Positions 24,306 to 32,753 of a DNA stretch of 64,000 nt are shown here, one piece after another. This DNA comes from Oscillospiraceae bacterium (GTDB lineage: Bacteria; Bacillota; Clostridia; Oscillospirales; Ruminococcaceae): positions 1-64,000 of the forward strand of contig SFFJ01000002.1 of NCBI GenBank assembly GCA_004557855.1, written 5' to 3'. The notes under the pieces were generated by a model that did no database searches, was not told the DNA's origin, and worked only from the letters and a program-made list of their open reading frames with translations. Within the stretch, counting starts at the first letter, position 1. Each line of letters opens with the position of its first letter. Position numbers and translations under genes: made by a program.

Positions 24306-25472
24306 ATGATTAAGCATTGGAAAAGAGCAATGGCAGCGGTGATGTGCGCGGCGGTGCTGATGACCGCGGCGCCGGTAACGGCCTACGCCGACAGCACCCT
24401 GGATCACCTGAACGGCCAGTACAGCGAGTTGGAAAAGCAGCAGCAGGCCATCAAGGATAAGCTCAATAAGACCAAGACCGAAAAGCAGAAGCAGGAGGCC
24501 ATCCGCAAAAACCTGACCAACCAAATTTCCACCACCCAAAAGCAGATCAACCTGCTGGATAATAAGATTAACTACCTGCAGAATGACATCGCCGATAAGG
24601 AGCAGCGCATCAATGAATTGAGCGCCGAGGTGGTGCAGCAGCAGGACCTCTTTATGAAGCGCATCCGCTCCATCTATAAAACCAGCGTCGGCACCAGTAT
24701 GCTGGGCATGGTTTTCGGGGTGGACAGCCTGGGCAGCTATTTAAGCTACGGCAAGTATTTAAGCCGCATTTCGGAGCATGACAGCGCCCTTTTGCAAACG
24801 CTCTCCGATAACATCGAGGAGCTGCGCACGCTGCAGGCGCAGATGCAGGCGGAAAAGGAGGACCTGGCCGATACCAAGGTGACCGCCGAAAGCAAAAAGG
24901 CCAGCCTGACCAGCCAGAAGACCGAGGTGGAAAGCACCCTCCAGGACATCAAAAAGCTGGAGCAGGAATATATGGCCGACCAGGCCGCCGTGGAAAAGGA
25001 AATGAAGCAGATCCAGGCGGATATCGACGCCATTTACGCCTCCACCGCGGGCAGCGGCAGCCAGGTGGATTACAGCGGCACCGGGTTTATCTATCCCGTC
25101 AAGGGCTATACTTACATCAGCAGCTACTACGGCTGGCGCTTCAATAACACCAACTACCACACCGGCGTGGACTTCCCCGCCCCCGCCAATACCCCCATCC
25201 GCGCCTCCGCCTCCGGGACGGTCATCTATGTGCGGACCGGCGCCGGCTACGGCCGGGCATGGGGCTACGGCAACTATGTCATCGTGGACCATGGCGGTGG
25301 ATTTTCCACCCTGTATGCCCACTGCACCTCCATTCCGGTCAGTGTGGGCGATACCGTGACCAAGGGCCAGACCATCGCCTATGTGGGCACCACCGGCTGG
25401 TCCACCGGCTATCACCTCCATTTCGAGATCCGCCGCAACGGCGCGCATACCAACCCCCTCAACTATCTGTAA
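24306..25472 (+). CDS. EnvC-like M23 peptidoglycan hydrolase
   Basis: A 388-residue secreted protein. The start at 24306 follows AAGGATAAGG and gives a signal peptide ending near VTAYA/DS. Residues about 30 to 250 form a long coiled coil (LEKQQQAIKDKLNKTKTEKQ and on), as in EnvC and other FtsX partners. The C-terminal LytM/M23 domain has its zinc ligands: HTGVD and YHLHFE, so it should be an active endopeptidase, unlike E. coli EnvC. Position directly after ftsX supports a role in FtsEX-controlled wall cleavage during division. Confidence 0.88.
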   Translation: MIKHWKRAMAAVMCAAVLMTAAPVTAYADSTLDHLNGQYSELEKQQQAIKDKLNKTKTEKQKQEAIRKNLTNQISTTQKQINLLDNKINYLQNDIADKEQRINELSAEVVQQQDLFMKRIRSIYKTSVGTSMLGMVFGVDSLGSYLSYGKYLSRISEHDSALLQTLSDNIEELRTLQAQMQAEKEDLADTKVTAESKKASLTSQKTEVESTLQDIKKLEQEYMADQAAVEKEMKQIQADIDAIYASTAGSGSQVDYSGTGFIYPVKGYTYISSYYGWRFNNTNYHTGVDFPAPANTPIRASASGTVIYVRTGAGYGRAWGYGNYVIVDHGGGFSTLYAHCTSIPVSVGDTVTKGQTIAYVGTTGWSTGYHLHFEIRRNGAHTNPLNYL

Positions 25473-25518
25473 CGGGGGCGGGCGGCGCCGCACGGCACTG
25501 CAACAGGAGTAAAACCAC

Positions 25519-26718
25519 ATGAACAAAAAAATTTCACTCGGTGCGGCCATCGCCTATATGGCCATTGTGGCGGCAGTCGCCTTTTCCCTCACCATGATCT
25601 ATTCGATGAACCTGTTTAACGTCAAGATGACGGGCATCACCGAACGGGAAAAGATGTATGCCTCGCTGCATGAAGTCGATCTCTACGTGCGGGAAAACTT
25701 CTACGGCTCCATCAATGAGGAGGAGCTGCAGGAGGCGATTGCCCGCGGCTATATCGATGGGCTGGAGGACGGCAACGCCCGCTATTTCACCGCCGAAGAA
25801 TACGAGGCCTATACCCAGTCCGGCGGCGGCAAGTATGTCGGCGTGGGGCTCATCACCGAGCCGGACTCCTCCGGCTATCTGCTGGTGCGGGAGGTCTATC
25901 CCGATTCCCCCGCCCAGATGGCGGGCATCAAGACCGGGGCGCTCATCATCAGCGTCAATGACCGGCGGGTGACCAGCAGCAACAGTGAAAATATGGCGGC
26001 CAAGCTGCGCGGCGAGGCCGGCACCAAGGTCACCCTCATCATCCAGCAGGAAAGCGAGGAAAACACCTACGAGCTGACCCTGCGCACCATCGACGTCCCC
26101 ACCGTAAAGACCACCATGGTAAGCGACAGCGTCGCCTATCTTTCCTTTACCGAATTTAACGGCACCACCCCCGACCAGTTCATCGCCCAGCTGAATACCC
26201 TGAAGGCACAGGGCATCAAGGGGCTGCTGCTGGACGTCCGGGGCATTTCCAGCAATGAGCTTTCCTATGCCACCCGGCTTCTGGACCCGCTGCTGCCCGG
26301 CGGCACCGTGGCCTATTCCCGCGATAAAAGCGGTAACCTGACCGCCGTGGCGGAGTCGGACGCAAATTACTGGGATATCCCGCTGGTGGTGCTGGCCGAT
26401 GAGACCACCGGCGGCACCGCAGAGCTGTTCGTGATGGCGCTGCAGGACTTCGGCCGGGCAAAGCTGGTGGGCGCCCGTACCGCAGGCAACGGCGATATCA
26501 GCGAGATCTTCAAGCTGTCCGGCGGTTCGGCCATTCAGGTGACGACGGCGCAGTACGCCGGCCCCCTGCAAAAGACCTTTGGCGAGACCGGCGTAGGCCC
26601 CGACTATGAGGTGGAGCTGGTGGTCGGGGACGGCAACCGCAGCGACATCCTGGGCAACGCCGACCTGGACGCCCCCTACAAAAAGGCGCTGGAGGTTCTG
26701 GCGGCGGCCATCCGCTGA
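25519..26718 (+). CDS. S41-family protein lacking the catalytic dyad
   Basis: A 399-residue protein with an N-terminal membrane anchor, a PDZ domain (about 105 to 190: GVGLITEPDSSGYLLVREV, then SPAQMAGIKTGALIISVND) and an S41 tail-specific protease domain. Where the family has a GSASASE motif with the nucleophilic Ser, this protein has ETTGGTAELF. Where the catalytic Lys of FGKG is expected, it has AGNG. It therefore looks like a proteolytically inactive relative. It lies 46 bases after the EnvC-like gene and before a terminator, so it is probably the last gene of the FtsEX unit. Confidence 0.8.
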   Translation: MNKKISLGAAIAYMAIVAAVAFSLTMIYSMNLFNVKMTGITEREKMYASLHEVDLYVRENFYGSINEEELQEAIARGYIDGLEDGNARYFTAEEYEAYTQSGGGKYVGVGLITEPDSSGYLLVREVYPDSPAQMAGIKTGALIISVNDRRVTSSNSENMAAKLRGEAGTKVTLIIQQESEENTYELTLRTIDVPTVKTTMVSDSVAYLSFTEFNGTTPDQFIAQLNTLKAQGIKGLLLDVRGISSNELSYATRLLDPLLPGGTVAYSRDKSGNLTAVAESDANYWDIPLVVLADETTGGTAELFVMALQDFGRAKLVGARTAGNGDISEIFKLSGGSAIQVTTAQYAGPLQKTFGETGVGPDYEVELVVGDGNRSDILGNADLDAPYKKALEVLAAAIR

Positions 26719-26733
26719 AAATAGAATACCTGC

Positions 26734-26766
26734 TGCCGGCTCCGGAAAAGGGGCCGGCGCTTTTTT
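26734..26766 (+). terminator. Terminator of the ftsEX unit
   Basis: GCCGGC-rich stem followed by TTTTTT. Confidence 0.85.
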
Positions 26767-26777
26767 GCGGGTTTGCA

Positions 26778-26862
26778 TGGGGCCGCAGGCCCGGCGGCGC
26801 GGAGCGCCGCCGCGGCGGGCTTCGCCCGCCGGCCCGCCTTCGGCGGGCGGCCTGCGGCCCCA
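26778..26862 (+). repeat. Cloverleaf palindromic element B
   Basis: A 14-bp outer stem and three contiguous arms of 9, 8 and 7 bp closed by GGA, TTC and TTC. All 85 bases are accounted for with no unpaired base at the junction. Confidence 0.95.
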
Positions 26863-26942
26863 CCGCCCCCCGCAAACAGGCACAAACCGCTGCCTTTGCA
26901 GCTGCGCCCCCGCCCCCCGCAAATATGCGTAGGGGGGAAAAC

Positions 26943-27040
26943 GGCCCGCAGGGCAAGCCGTCCGCAGGACGGCTTTGGGGGGCGGCCTGCGGCCGCCCCC
27001 CTACGCGGCGGCGCTCCGCGCCGCCGCGGCCCTGCGGGCC
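26943..27040 (+). repeat. Cloverleaf palindromic element C
   Basis: A 12-bp outer stem (GGCCCGCAGGGC) and arms of 9, 11 and 11 bp closed by GCA, TGC and TCC. Only three bases are unpaired between arms. It lies 80 bases after element B. Confidence 0.92.
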
Positions 27041-27120
27041 CGCCCCCCGCACAAACCCTGTACTATCCCGCCCCGCCCCCGCATACACTCCCCATAGGAC
27101 GACCAAAGGGGGACAAGACC

Positions 27121-27921
27121 ATGTTTATGACGGTAGCCATCGAGGCCGGCAAACTGCCGCCGGGGGAGCGCCTGCGGCGGATACTGCGGGGAGAGCAGCT
27201 GGAATGGCGGGACTGCGTCTGCCGGGGCAACCGCTACCGCCACATCATCTGGCACGGCCCGCCCGAAAAGCTGCCGTGGGGCAAGCTGGCGCTGCTGTGC
27301 CCCCGCCCCCGCACCCCGGTGCTGCTGCCGCCGGGTCTGCTGCCGCCGCAGGACAGCCCGGTGCGGGCGTACCACCCGCAGGCTTTTACGGCAAGGGTCA
27401 TCGTCGCTGCCGCCCGGCAGGCGATGGAGCAAACCGACGGCCGGGGACTCATCGGGCTGCTGGACCCGCAGGGCGTCACCCCGTGGGCGTGCGGGGAATG
27501 GCTGTGCTGCTGCCGCGGGGTGCGGGTCTATACCCTGCGCCGCAGCCGCTATGCGGCCATGGAAACGCTGCTGCGGGAGCAATACGGCCTGCCGCTTTTG
27601 TGGGCGGAAACCCCCGCCGGGCTGGAGGACTGCACCCTCTGTGCGGCACCTGTCCCCACCGGGGTGATCAGGGTGCGCCGCCCGGTGCTGTGCGCCGACC
27701 GCAGCGGGGTGCAGGGCAGCCCCACGGTAAACCGCTTGACACTTCTGCTGCCGCCCCCGGAGGCTGCCGAGGTACCGCCGGGCGTGGCGCCCACCGCCTT
27801 TTGGGGAATGGTAACGGAATGCGGTCCCCGCCGGGTAGCGCTGCCGCTGACGATAGGACAATGCCGCATCGACGGACGGTTGGCGGAATTTGGGGAGCTG
27901 GCACGGCTGATTCATACTTGA
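27121..27921 (+). CDS. Hypothetical cytoplasmic protein
   Basis: A 266-residue protein; the start at 27121 follows AAGGGGGAC. It is Arg/Pro/Leu-rich with many cysteines (RDCVCRG, CGEWLCCCRG, DCTLCAAPV) and has no signal peptide or clear membrane segment. Residues about 98 to 165 (ARVIVAAARQAMEQTDGRGL, then CGEWLCCCRGVRVYTLR) could form a nucleotide-binding-like fold, but no motif is decisive. It ends with the greA promoter overlapping its stop. I recognise no family. Confidence 0.65.
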   Translation: MFMTVAIEAGKLPPGERLRRILRGEQLEWRDCVCRGNRYRHIIWHGPPEKLPWGKLALLCPRPRTPVLLPPGLLPPQDSPVRAYHPQAFTARVIVAAARQAMEQTDGRGLIGLLDPQGVTPWACGEWLCCCRGVRVYTLRRSRYAAMETLLREQYGLPLLWAETPAGLEDCTLCAAPVPTGVIRVRRPVLCADRSGVQGSPTVNRLTLLLPPPEAAEVPPGVAPTAFWGMVTECGPRRVALPLTIGQCRIDGRLAEFGELARLIHT

Positions 27922-27946
27922 CAAGCGGGGCGGAAAAAATTATAAT
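27918..27946 (+). promoter_or_regulatory. Promoter of greA
   Basis: TTGACA and TATAAT separated by 17 bases, a near-consensus sigma-A promoter that overlaps the preceding stop codon. Confidence 0.85.
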
Positions 27947-27998
27947 AAACTAACTATTGTCGGGCGGCTGCACGCCCACCGTAAAGGAGCTGTAAAAA

Positions 27999-28472
27999 AT
28001 GGGGAACAACATTCAAATGACCCAGACCGGCTATGATGAGCTGGCAAGAGAGCTGGAAGAGCTGAAAACGACCAAGCGCAGCGAGATCGCGGAAAAGATC
28101 AAAATCGCCCGCGGCTACGGCGACCTTTCCGAAAACAGCGAATACGATGCGGCCAAAAACGAGCAGGCGGAGATCGAAGCCCGCATTGCCGTGCTGGAGG
28201 AGCAGTTAAAGCATGTAACCATCGTGGATACCGATAATCTCTCCCTTGATATCGTGGGGGTGGGCTCCAAGGTGAAGGTGCTGGATAAGGATATGGACGA
28301 GGAAGGCGAATATCTCATCGTGGGCGCCATGGAGGCCGGCCACGAGATGAACACCATTTCCGATCAATCCCCGGTGGGCCGCGCGCTCATCGGCCACAAA
28401 AAAGGCGAAACGGTGCTGGTGGAAGCCCCCGGCGGTGCCTTTGAAATGGTCATTCTGGAGATCAGCAAGTAA
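27999..28472 (+). CDS. greA: Transcription elongation factor GreA
   Basis: A 157-residue GreA. It has an N-terminal coiled coil (ELARELEELKTTKRSEIAEK) with the acidic tip DLSENSEYDAAK, and a C-terminal FKBP-like domain (SDQSPVGRALIGHKKGETV). It rescues backtracked RNA polymerase by stimulating transcript cleavage. RBS AAAGGAG. A terminator separates it from lysS, a frequent neighbour in Clostridia. Confidence 0.97.
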   Translation: MGNNIQMTQTGYDELARELEELKTTKRSEIAEKIKIARGYGDLSENSEYDAAKNEQAEIEARIAVLEEQLKHVTIVDTDNLSLDIVGVGSKVKVLDKDMDEEGEYLIVGAMEAGHEMNTISDQSPVGRALIGHKKGETVLVEAPGGAFEMVILEISK

Positions 28473-28488
28473 TTGCCGCGGCAAAAAG

Positions 28489-28518
28489 GCAGAAAAGCGT
28501 AATCTTTTCTGCTTTTTT
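28489..28518 (+). terminator. Terminator between greA and lysS
   Basis: GCAGAAAAG/CTTTTCTGC stem followed by TTTTTT. Confidence 0.9.
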
Positions 28519-28618
28519 ATTTGCCCTCGGCGGCGTTTTATAGTAAAATACTATTTGTATGAGTATGTACCCCGGTACGGCGGCGATGCACCGTGCCGAG
28601 GAAGGAGGATTTAACGAT

Positions 28619-30127
28619 ATGAGCGAAGAAATGGTCATCAATCCGGCGGCCGAGGCCGAGGAGGAGGAACGCCTGCACGAGCAGATGAAGGTGCGCCGGG
28701 ATAAGCTGGCGGCGCTGTGCGAGGCCGGCAAAAACCCCTACGAGATCACCAAATATGACTGGGATACCAAAACCGAGGAGATCCGGGAGCGCTTCGAGGA
28801 GCTGGAGGGCAAGACCGTCCGCATTGCCGGCCGCATGATGAGCCGCCGCGTGATGGGCAAGGCCAGCTTTATGGATCTGCTCGATTCCACCGGACGGCTG
28901 CAGGTATATGTGCGCCGGGACGATGTCGGCGATGAGGACTACGCCGACTTCAAAAAGTGGGATATCGGCGATATCCTGGGGGTGGAGGGCACCGTTTTCC
29001 GCACCCAGAAGGGCGAGATCTCCGTCCATACCACCCATATCGTGCTGCTGTCCAAATCCCTTTTGCCGCTGCCCGAAAAGTTCCACGGCCTGCGGGATAC
29101 CGATACCCGGTACCGCCAGCGCTATGTGGATCTCATCGTGAACCCCGAGGTGCGGGACACCTTCTATAAGCGCAGCCGCATCCTCACCGAGATCCGCCGC
29201 TATCTGGATGAAAAGGGCTTTTTGGAGGTGGATACCCCCATTCTGGTGCCGCTGGAGATCGGCGCCTCCGCCCGCCCCTTCGTGACCCATCACAATACGC
29301 TGGATATGGATATGTACCTGCGCATCGAGACCGAGCTTTACCTCAAGCGGCTCATCGTGGGCGGCATCGACCGTGTCTACGAGGTGGGACGCATCTTCCG
29401 CAATGAGGGCATGGATACCAAGCACAACCCCGAATTCACCACCGTGGAGCTGTACCAGGCCTACACCGACTATAAGGGCATGATGGACCTGGTGGAGGAA
29501 TTGTATATCCGTCTGGCCGAACGGGTCTGCGGCAGCACCCATATCACCTACCAGGGCGTGGAGCTGGATATGGGCCACTGGGAGCGCCTGACCATGGTGG
29601 AGGCGGTGAAGAAGTACGCCGGCGTCGATTACTACGATTGGAAATCCGATGAGGACGCCCGTGCCGCCGCCCGTGAAAAGCATGTCGAGGTTCCCGCCGA
29701 TGCCACCAAGGGCACTGTCCTGGCCGAGCTGTTTGACGCCTATGTGGAGGAAAACCTCATCCAGCCCACCTTTATCTACGATTACCCCGTGGAAAACAGC
29801 CCCCTTGCCAAGCGCAAGCCGGAGGACCCCGCCTTTACCGAGCGCTTTGAGTATTTCATCTGCGCCACCGAATACGGCAATGCCTTCAGCGAGCTCAATG
29901 ACCCCATCGACCAAAAGGCCCGCTTCGAGCGTCAGGTGGAGGCCAAGCGCCGCGAGGAGCCGAACACCCGCGCCGAGGTGGACTATGATTTCGTCACCGC
30001 GCTGGAATACGGCATGGCCCCCACCGGCGGCCTCGGCTTCGGCGTGGATCGCCTGGTCATGCTGCTGACCGACTCCGCCTCCATCCGGGACGTCCTGCTG
30101 TTCCCCACCATGAAGCCCCTCGGCTAA
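28619..30127 (+). CDS. lysS: Lysyl-tRNA synthetase (class II)
   Basis: A 502-residue class II synthetase charging tRNA-Lys. It has an N-terminal OB-fold anticodon-binding domain (VRIAGRMMSRRVMGKASFMD), motif 2 (VYEVGRIFRNEGMDTKHNPE) and motif 3 (GLGFGVDRLVMLLT). The start at 28619 is chosen because AAGGAGG lies eight to ten bases upstream; the open frame extends further but without a site. Length and motif order are normal. Confidence 0.97.
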   Translation: MSEEMVINPAAEAEEEERLHEQMKVRRDKLAALCEAGKNPYEITKYDWDTKTEEIRERFEELEGKTVRIAGRMMSRRVMGKASFMDLLDSTGRLQVYVRRDDVGDEDYADFKKWDIGDILGVEGTVFRTQKGEISVHTTHIVLLSKSLLPLPEKFHGLRDTDTRYRQRYVDLIVNPEVRDTFYKRSRILTEIRRYLDEKGFLEVDTPILVPLEIGASARPFVTHHNTLDMDMYLRIETELYLKRLIVGGIDRVYEVGRIFRNEGMDTKHNPEFTTVELYQAYTDYKGMMDLVEELYIRLAERVCGSTHITYQGVELDMGHWERLTMVEAVKKYAGVDYYDWKSDEDARAAAREKHVEVPADATKGTVLAELFDAYVEENLIQPTFIYDYPVENSPLAKRKPEDPAFTERFEYFICATEYGNAFSELNDPIDQKARFERQVEAKRREEPNTRAEVDYDFVTALEYGMAPTGGLGFGVDRLVMLLTDSASIRDVLLFPTMKPLG

Positions 30128-30203
30128 ACCCGCTTGTTCAAGCCGTTTCCGGCAAAAAAGAGCAAGCCCTCCCCACCCACAGCACCCCCGGAATACAAAA
30201 AAG

Positions 30204-30239
30204 ACAACCCCCTCCTTCAAGCCTGAAGGAGGGGGTTGT
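30204..30239. other. Perfect 16-bp hairpin
   Basis: A 36-base perfect inverted repeat with a 4-base loop. On the minus strand it is followed by CTTTTTTG, so it would terminate leftward transcription, yet no leftward gene is near. Confidence 0.7.
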
Positions 30240-30252
30240 GCAGGGGGGCGGT

Positions 30253-30299
30253 TCGGGCCGCAGGCCGCCCGCCGTTCCGGCGGGCGGCCTGCGGCCCGA
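30253..30299 (+). repeat. One-arm palindromic element D
   Basis: A perfect 22-bp hairpin with a TTC loop whose base is the outer-stem sequence TCGGGCCGCAGGCC of the cloverleaf family. It is flanked by TTGTGCAGGG on the left and CCCTGCAC on the right. Confidence 0.85.
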
Positions 30300-30513
30300 C
30301 CTCTCACCCTGCACAAGCCCCCAAGAAGCTGCACCCTCCCGGTGCATCGGGCCCTTTTTGCCGCTATGCCCGCTAACCAACATTAACACACCACCCCGCC
30401 GGCGTTAACATGATGTTTGCTATAAACTGTCGATTTCACTGCAAAAGCGGCGGTTTTTGTTTGATTTGTCAAATTATACGGCTGTTTTTCGGCGATTTTT
30501 CAGGCAAAAAGGG

Positions 30514-30542
30514 GTGACAAGCCGTTAATATTGTGTTAATAT
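30514..30542 (+). promoter_or_regulatory. Promoter of the first small membrane peptide
   Basis: GTGACA and TAATAT separated by 17 bases, 60 bases before the start codon, in an AT-rich pocket of the GC-rich chromosome. Confidence 0.6.
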
Positions 30543-30602
30543 ATAACCACAGGGTCAGACGACCCAAACACTGTTTAGAGTAATTTGAGGAGGAAATTCA
30601 CC

Positions 30603-30686
30603 ATGGCTACTACTATTATCGCTATCGTTGCTGCTGTTGTTATGCTGGCTCTCAACCTGATCCGTGACTACGGCAAAAAGGGCTGA
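30603..30686 (+). CDS. 27-residue membrane peptide 1
   Basis: A short gene with a strong ribosome binding site (GAGGAGGAAATTC). It encodes 27 residues: MATT, then IIAIVAAVVMLALNLIRDYG and KKG. The peptide is one hydrophobic helix followed by a basic tail, so it should span the membrane once. A paralogue lies 200 bases downstream. Codon choice at the start (GCT ACT ACT ATT ATC GCT) is typical of highly translated genes. Function unknown; a small membrane regulator or a type I toxin are both possible, with no antisense RNA identified. Confidence 0.7.
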   Translation: MATTIIAIVAAVVMLALNLIRDYGKKG

Positions 30687-30719
30687 TTTTACAGCATTTT
30701 TTGATTGCACAAGGGTGAA

Positions 30720-30748
30720 GGAAGCAGGGGGCAGCCCCTGCTTCCTTT
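30720..30748 (+). terminator. Terminator of the first small peptide gene
   Basis: A perfect 11-bp stem with a GCAG loop and a short T run. Confidence 0.65.
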
Positions 30749-30832
30749 GCGTATACGGGCCTTTTCGGGGCGCATCTTTATGCGGAATTTACACCCGGTT
30801 CATAATTTGTGCTTTATTTCGGCCGCCGCCGG

Positions 30833-30841
30833 TGCTATGAT
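30833..30841 (+). promoter_or_regulatory. Extended -10 element of the second small peptide gene
   Basis: TGCTATGAT at 30833 to 30841, with a weak TTTATT -35 at 30813. Confidence 0.45.
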
Positions 30842-30890
30842 ACCGTTGACCGGGCGAAATGCAACTCCGAGCAGTAGGGAGGTTTTTTCG

Positions 30891-30980
30891 ATGGAAGTAA
30901 GAATTTACATCATCGCCATTGTGGCCGCAATCATTCTGCTGGCCGTCAATCTCATCCGGGATATCGGCCGGAACGACTGA
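30891..30980 (+). CDS. 29-residue membrane peptide 2
   Basis: Encodes MEVRIY, then IIAIVAAIILLAVNLIRDIG and RND. It is clearly paralogous to the peptide at 30603: IIAIVAA and NLIRD are identical and the intervening changes are conservative. The start follows GGGAGG. It has its own promoter-like element and a hairpin downstream, so it is an independent transcription unit rather than an operon partner. Function unknown. Confidence 0.7.
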   Translation: MEVRIYIIAIVAAIILLAVNLIRDIGRND

Positions 30981-31002
30981 AAACAGGCTGGGCCGCAGCA
31001 GC

Positions 31003-31032
31003 AAAGCGGGGGACAAAGCACCCCTGCTTTTT
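31003..31032 (+). terminator. Terminator of the second small peptide gene
   Basis: AAAGC and GGGG pair with CCCC and GCTTT (one bulge), followed by TTTTT. Confidence 0.6.
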
Positions 31033-31349
31033 CATATTTTATGGTAAAATGATGAACGCCGGGCCGGGCAAAATCAATGCAAAAATGCAAAAAGGGGGCG
31101 GTTTTGCCCGCCAAGCGATGATTTTTCGGGGCAAAACCATAAGAAAATCTTATAGCTTACAGCATAGCCATAAGTGATGCTTCTGTTTTTCCGCCCGATT
31201 TTCCCCGTATTTCGCCGCCGGGAAAACATTTTTTATTTTGCACATTTCCATCAACTACGGCTTTTATTTTACTGCAAAGTGTGCTATACTATCCTTGGCT
31301 TACAGCGTCACGGCGCTGTCAAATCAAGAGAAAACAAGAGGACCGTTGA
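31033..31349 (+). promoter_or_regulatory. AT-rich upstream region of murA
   Basis: No gene is seen. It holds a small palindrome ATAAGAAAATCTTAT (31139 to 31153), and TGCTATACT, an extended -10, at about 31281 to 31289 that could drive murA. Confidence 0.5.
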
Positions 31350-32633
31350 ATGAAGAAACTCATTGTGAACGGCGCGGAACAGCTCTGCGGAGAGGTTGCC
31401 GCCGGCGGCGCAAAAAACGCCGCTGTTGCCATAATTCCCGCTACCGTACTGGCCAGAGGCCGCTGCGCCCTGGAAAATATTCCCGATATCCACGATACCG
31501 AGCTGCTATTTGAAATGCTGCGGGCGATGGGTGCTACCGTTGAAAAAACGGGGCGCACCTCGGCCGTTATCGATACCTCCACCTTAAACAGCGCCACCGT
31601 CCCGTACGAGCTTTCCAAGCATATGCGGGCCAGCTACTATTTTATCGGGTCGCTGCTGGGACGGTTCGGGCAGGCCTGTGTTTCCATGCCCGGCGGGTGC
31701 AATTTCGGCGTGCGGCCCATCGACCAGCACATCAAGGGCTTTGAGCTGCTGGGCGCCGAGATCCGCATTGAAAACGGGCTGATTTACGCCGATGCCGAGA
31801 ATATGCAGGGTGCGCATATCTATTTTGACCAGGTTTCGGTGGGTGCGACCATCAATGTGATGCTGGCGGCGGTAAAGGCCGAGGGCATGACCGTACTGGA
31901 AAATGTAGCCAAGGAACCGCATATCGTAGACCTTGCGAACTTCCTCAATTCCATGGGGGCGGATATCCGGGGCGCCGGCACCGACGTGATAAAGATCCGG
32001 GGTGTGGATGTTCTGCACGGCACCGATTACAGCATCATCCCCGACCAGATAGAGGCCGGGACCTATATGGCCGCTGCCGCTGCGGTGGGCGGCGACGTAC
32101 TGGTGAAAAATGTTATCCCCAAGCACCTGGAGCCGATTACCGCCAAGCTGCGGGAGGCCGGCGCCGTCATCACCGAGGGGGACGACTGGGTGCGGGTGGT
32201 ACGCACCGGGACGCTGCACCGCATCAACCTGAAAACAATGCCGCACCCCGGCTTCCCCACCGATATGCAGCCGCAGATCGCGGCCATGCTGACCTGCGCC
32301 GAGGGGACGAGCATCATCACCGAGGGCGTGTGGGATAACCGCTTCCGCTATACCGAACAGCTGGTGCGCATGGGCGCCCGTATCACCGTGGACGGCAAGG
32401 TGGCCGTCATTGAGGGGGTAAAGGGCTTGCAGGGCGCACCGGTCAAGGCGTGCGATCTGCGCGGCGGCGCGGCGGTGATCATCGCCGGGCTGATGGCCAA
32501 GGGCACCACCGAGATCGAGGAGACCCAGCACATTGAGCGCGGGTACGAGAATGTGGTGGAGAAGTTTGCCGGGCTGGGCGCAGACCTGCACTACATCACC
32601 CTGCCGGATGAAATGATGGCGCGGCAGGCATAA
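31350..32633 (+). CDS. murA: UDP-N-acetylglucosamine 1-carboxyvinyltransferase
   Basis: A 427-residue MurA that transfers enolpyruvate from PEP to UDP-GlcNAc, the first committed step of peptidoglycan synthesis. It has the Lys22/Asn23 pair in GGAKNAA, the catalytic Cys117 in MPGGCNFGVRPID (the fosfomycin target residue is therefore present), and NVMLAAVKAEG and DRFRYTEQL-like motifs (DNRFRYTEQL). A copy number of two murA genes is common in Firmicutes; which one this is cannot be told. It is followed by its own terminator. Confidence 0.95.
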   Translation: MKKLIVNGAEQLCGEVAAGGAKNAAVAIIPATVLARGRCALENIPDIHDTELLFEMLRAMGATVEKTGRTSAVIDTSTLNSATVPYELSKHMRASYYFIGSLLGRFGQACVSMPGGCNFGVRPIDQHIKGFELLGAEIRIENGLIYADAENMQGAHIYFDQVSVGATINVMLAAVKAEGMTVLENVAKEPHIVDLANFLNSMGADIRGAGTDVIKIRGVDVLHGTDYSIIPDQIEAGTYMAAAAAVGGDVLVKNVIPKHLEPITAKLREAGAVITEGDDWVRVVRTGTLHRINLKTMPHPGFPTDMQPQIAAMLTCAEGTSIITEGVWDNRFRYTEQLVRMGARITVDGKVAVIEGVKGLQGAPVKACDLRGGAAVIIAGLMAKGTTEIEETQHIERGYENVVEKFAGLGADLHYITLPDEMMARQA

Positions 32634-32651
32634 ACGAGAACCGGATAGCCG

Positions 32652-32686
32652 GGCCGGAGTGTTCTTCTGCTCCGGCTCTGCTTTTT
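32652..32686 (+). terminator. Terminator of murA
   Basis: GCCGGAG/CTCCGGC stem followed by CTGCTTTTT. Confidence 0.8.
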
Positions 32687-32753
32687 ATGGGGCGGCCAAG
32701 GATGTGAAAGGCGGCCCCTTTGGGGAAGGCAGAAGCCGAGGGGGGAGCCCGCA

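Noticed and set aside
26778..26862. The cloverleaf elements as tRNA genes or tRNA remnants
   Set aside because: They have no CCA end, no D- or T-loop consensus, no seven-base anticodon loop, and all loops are three bases.
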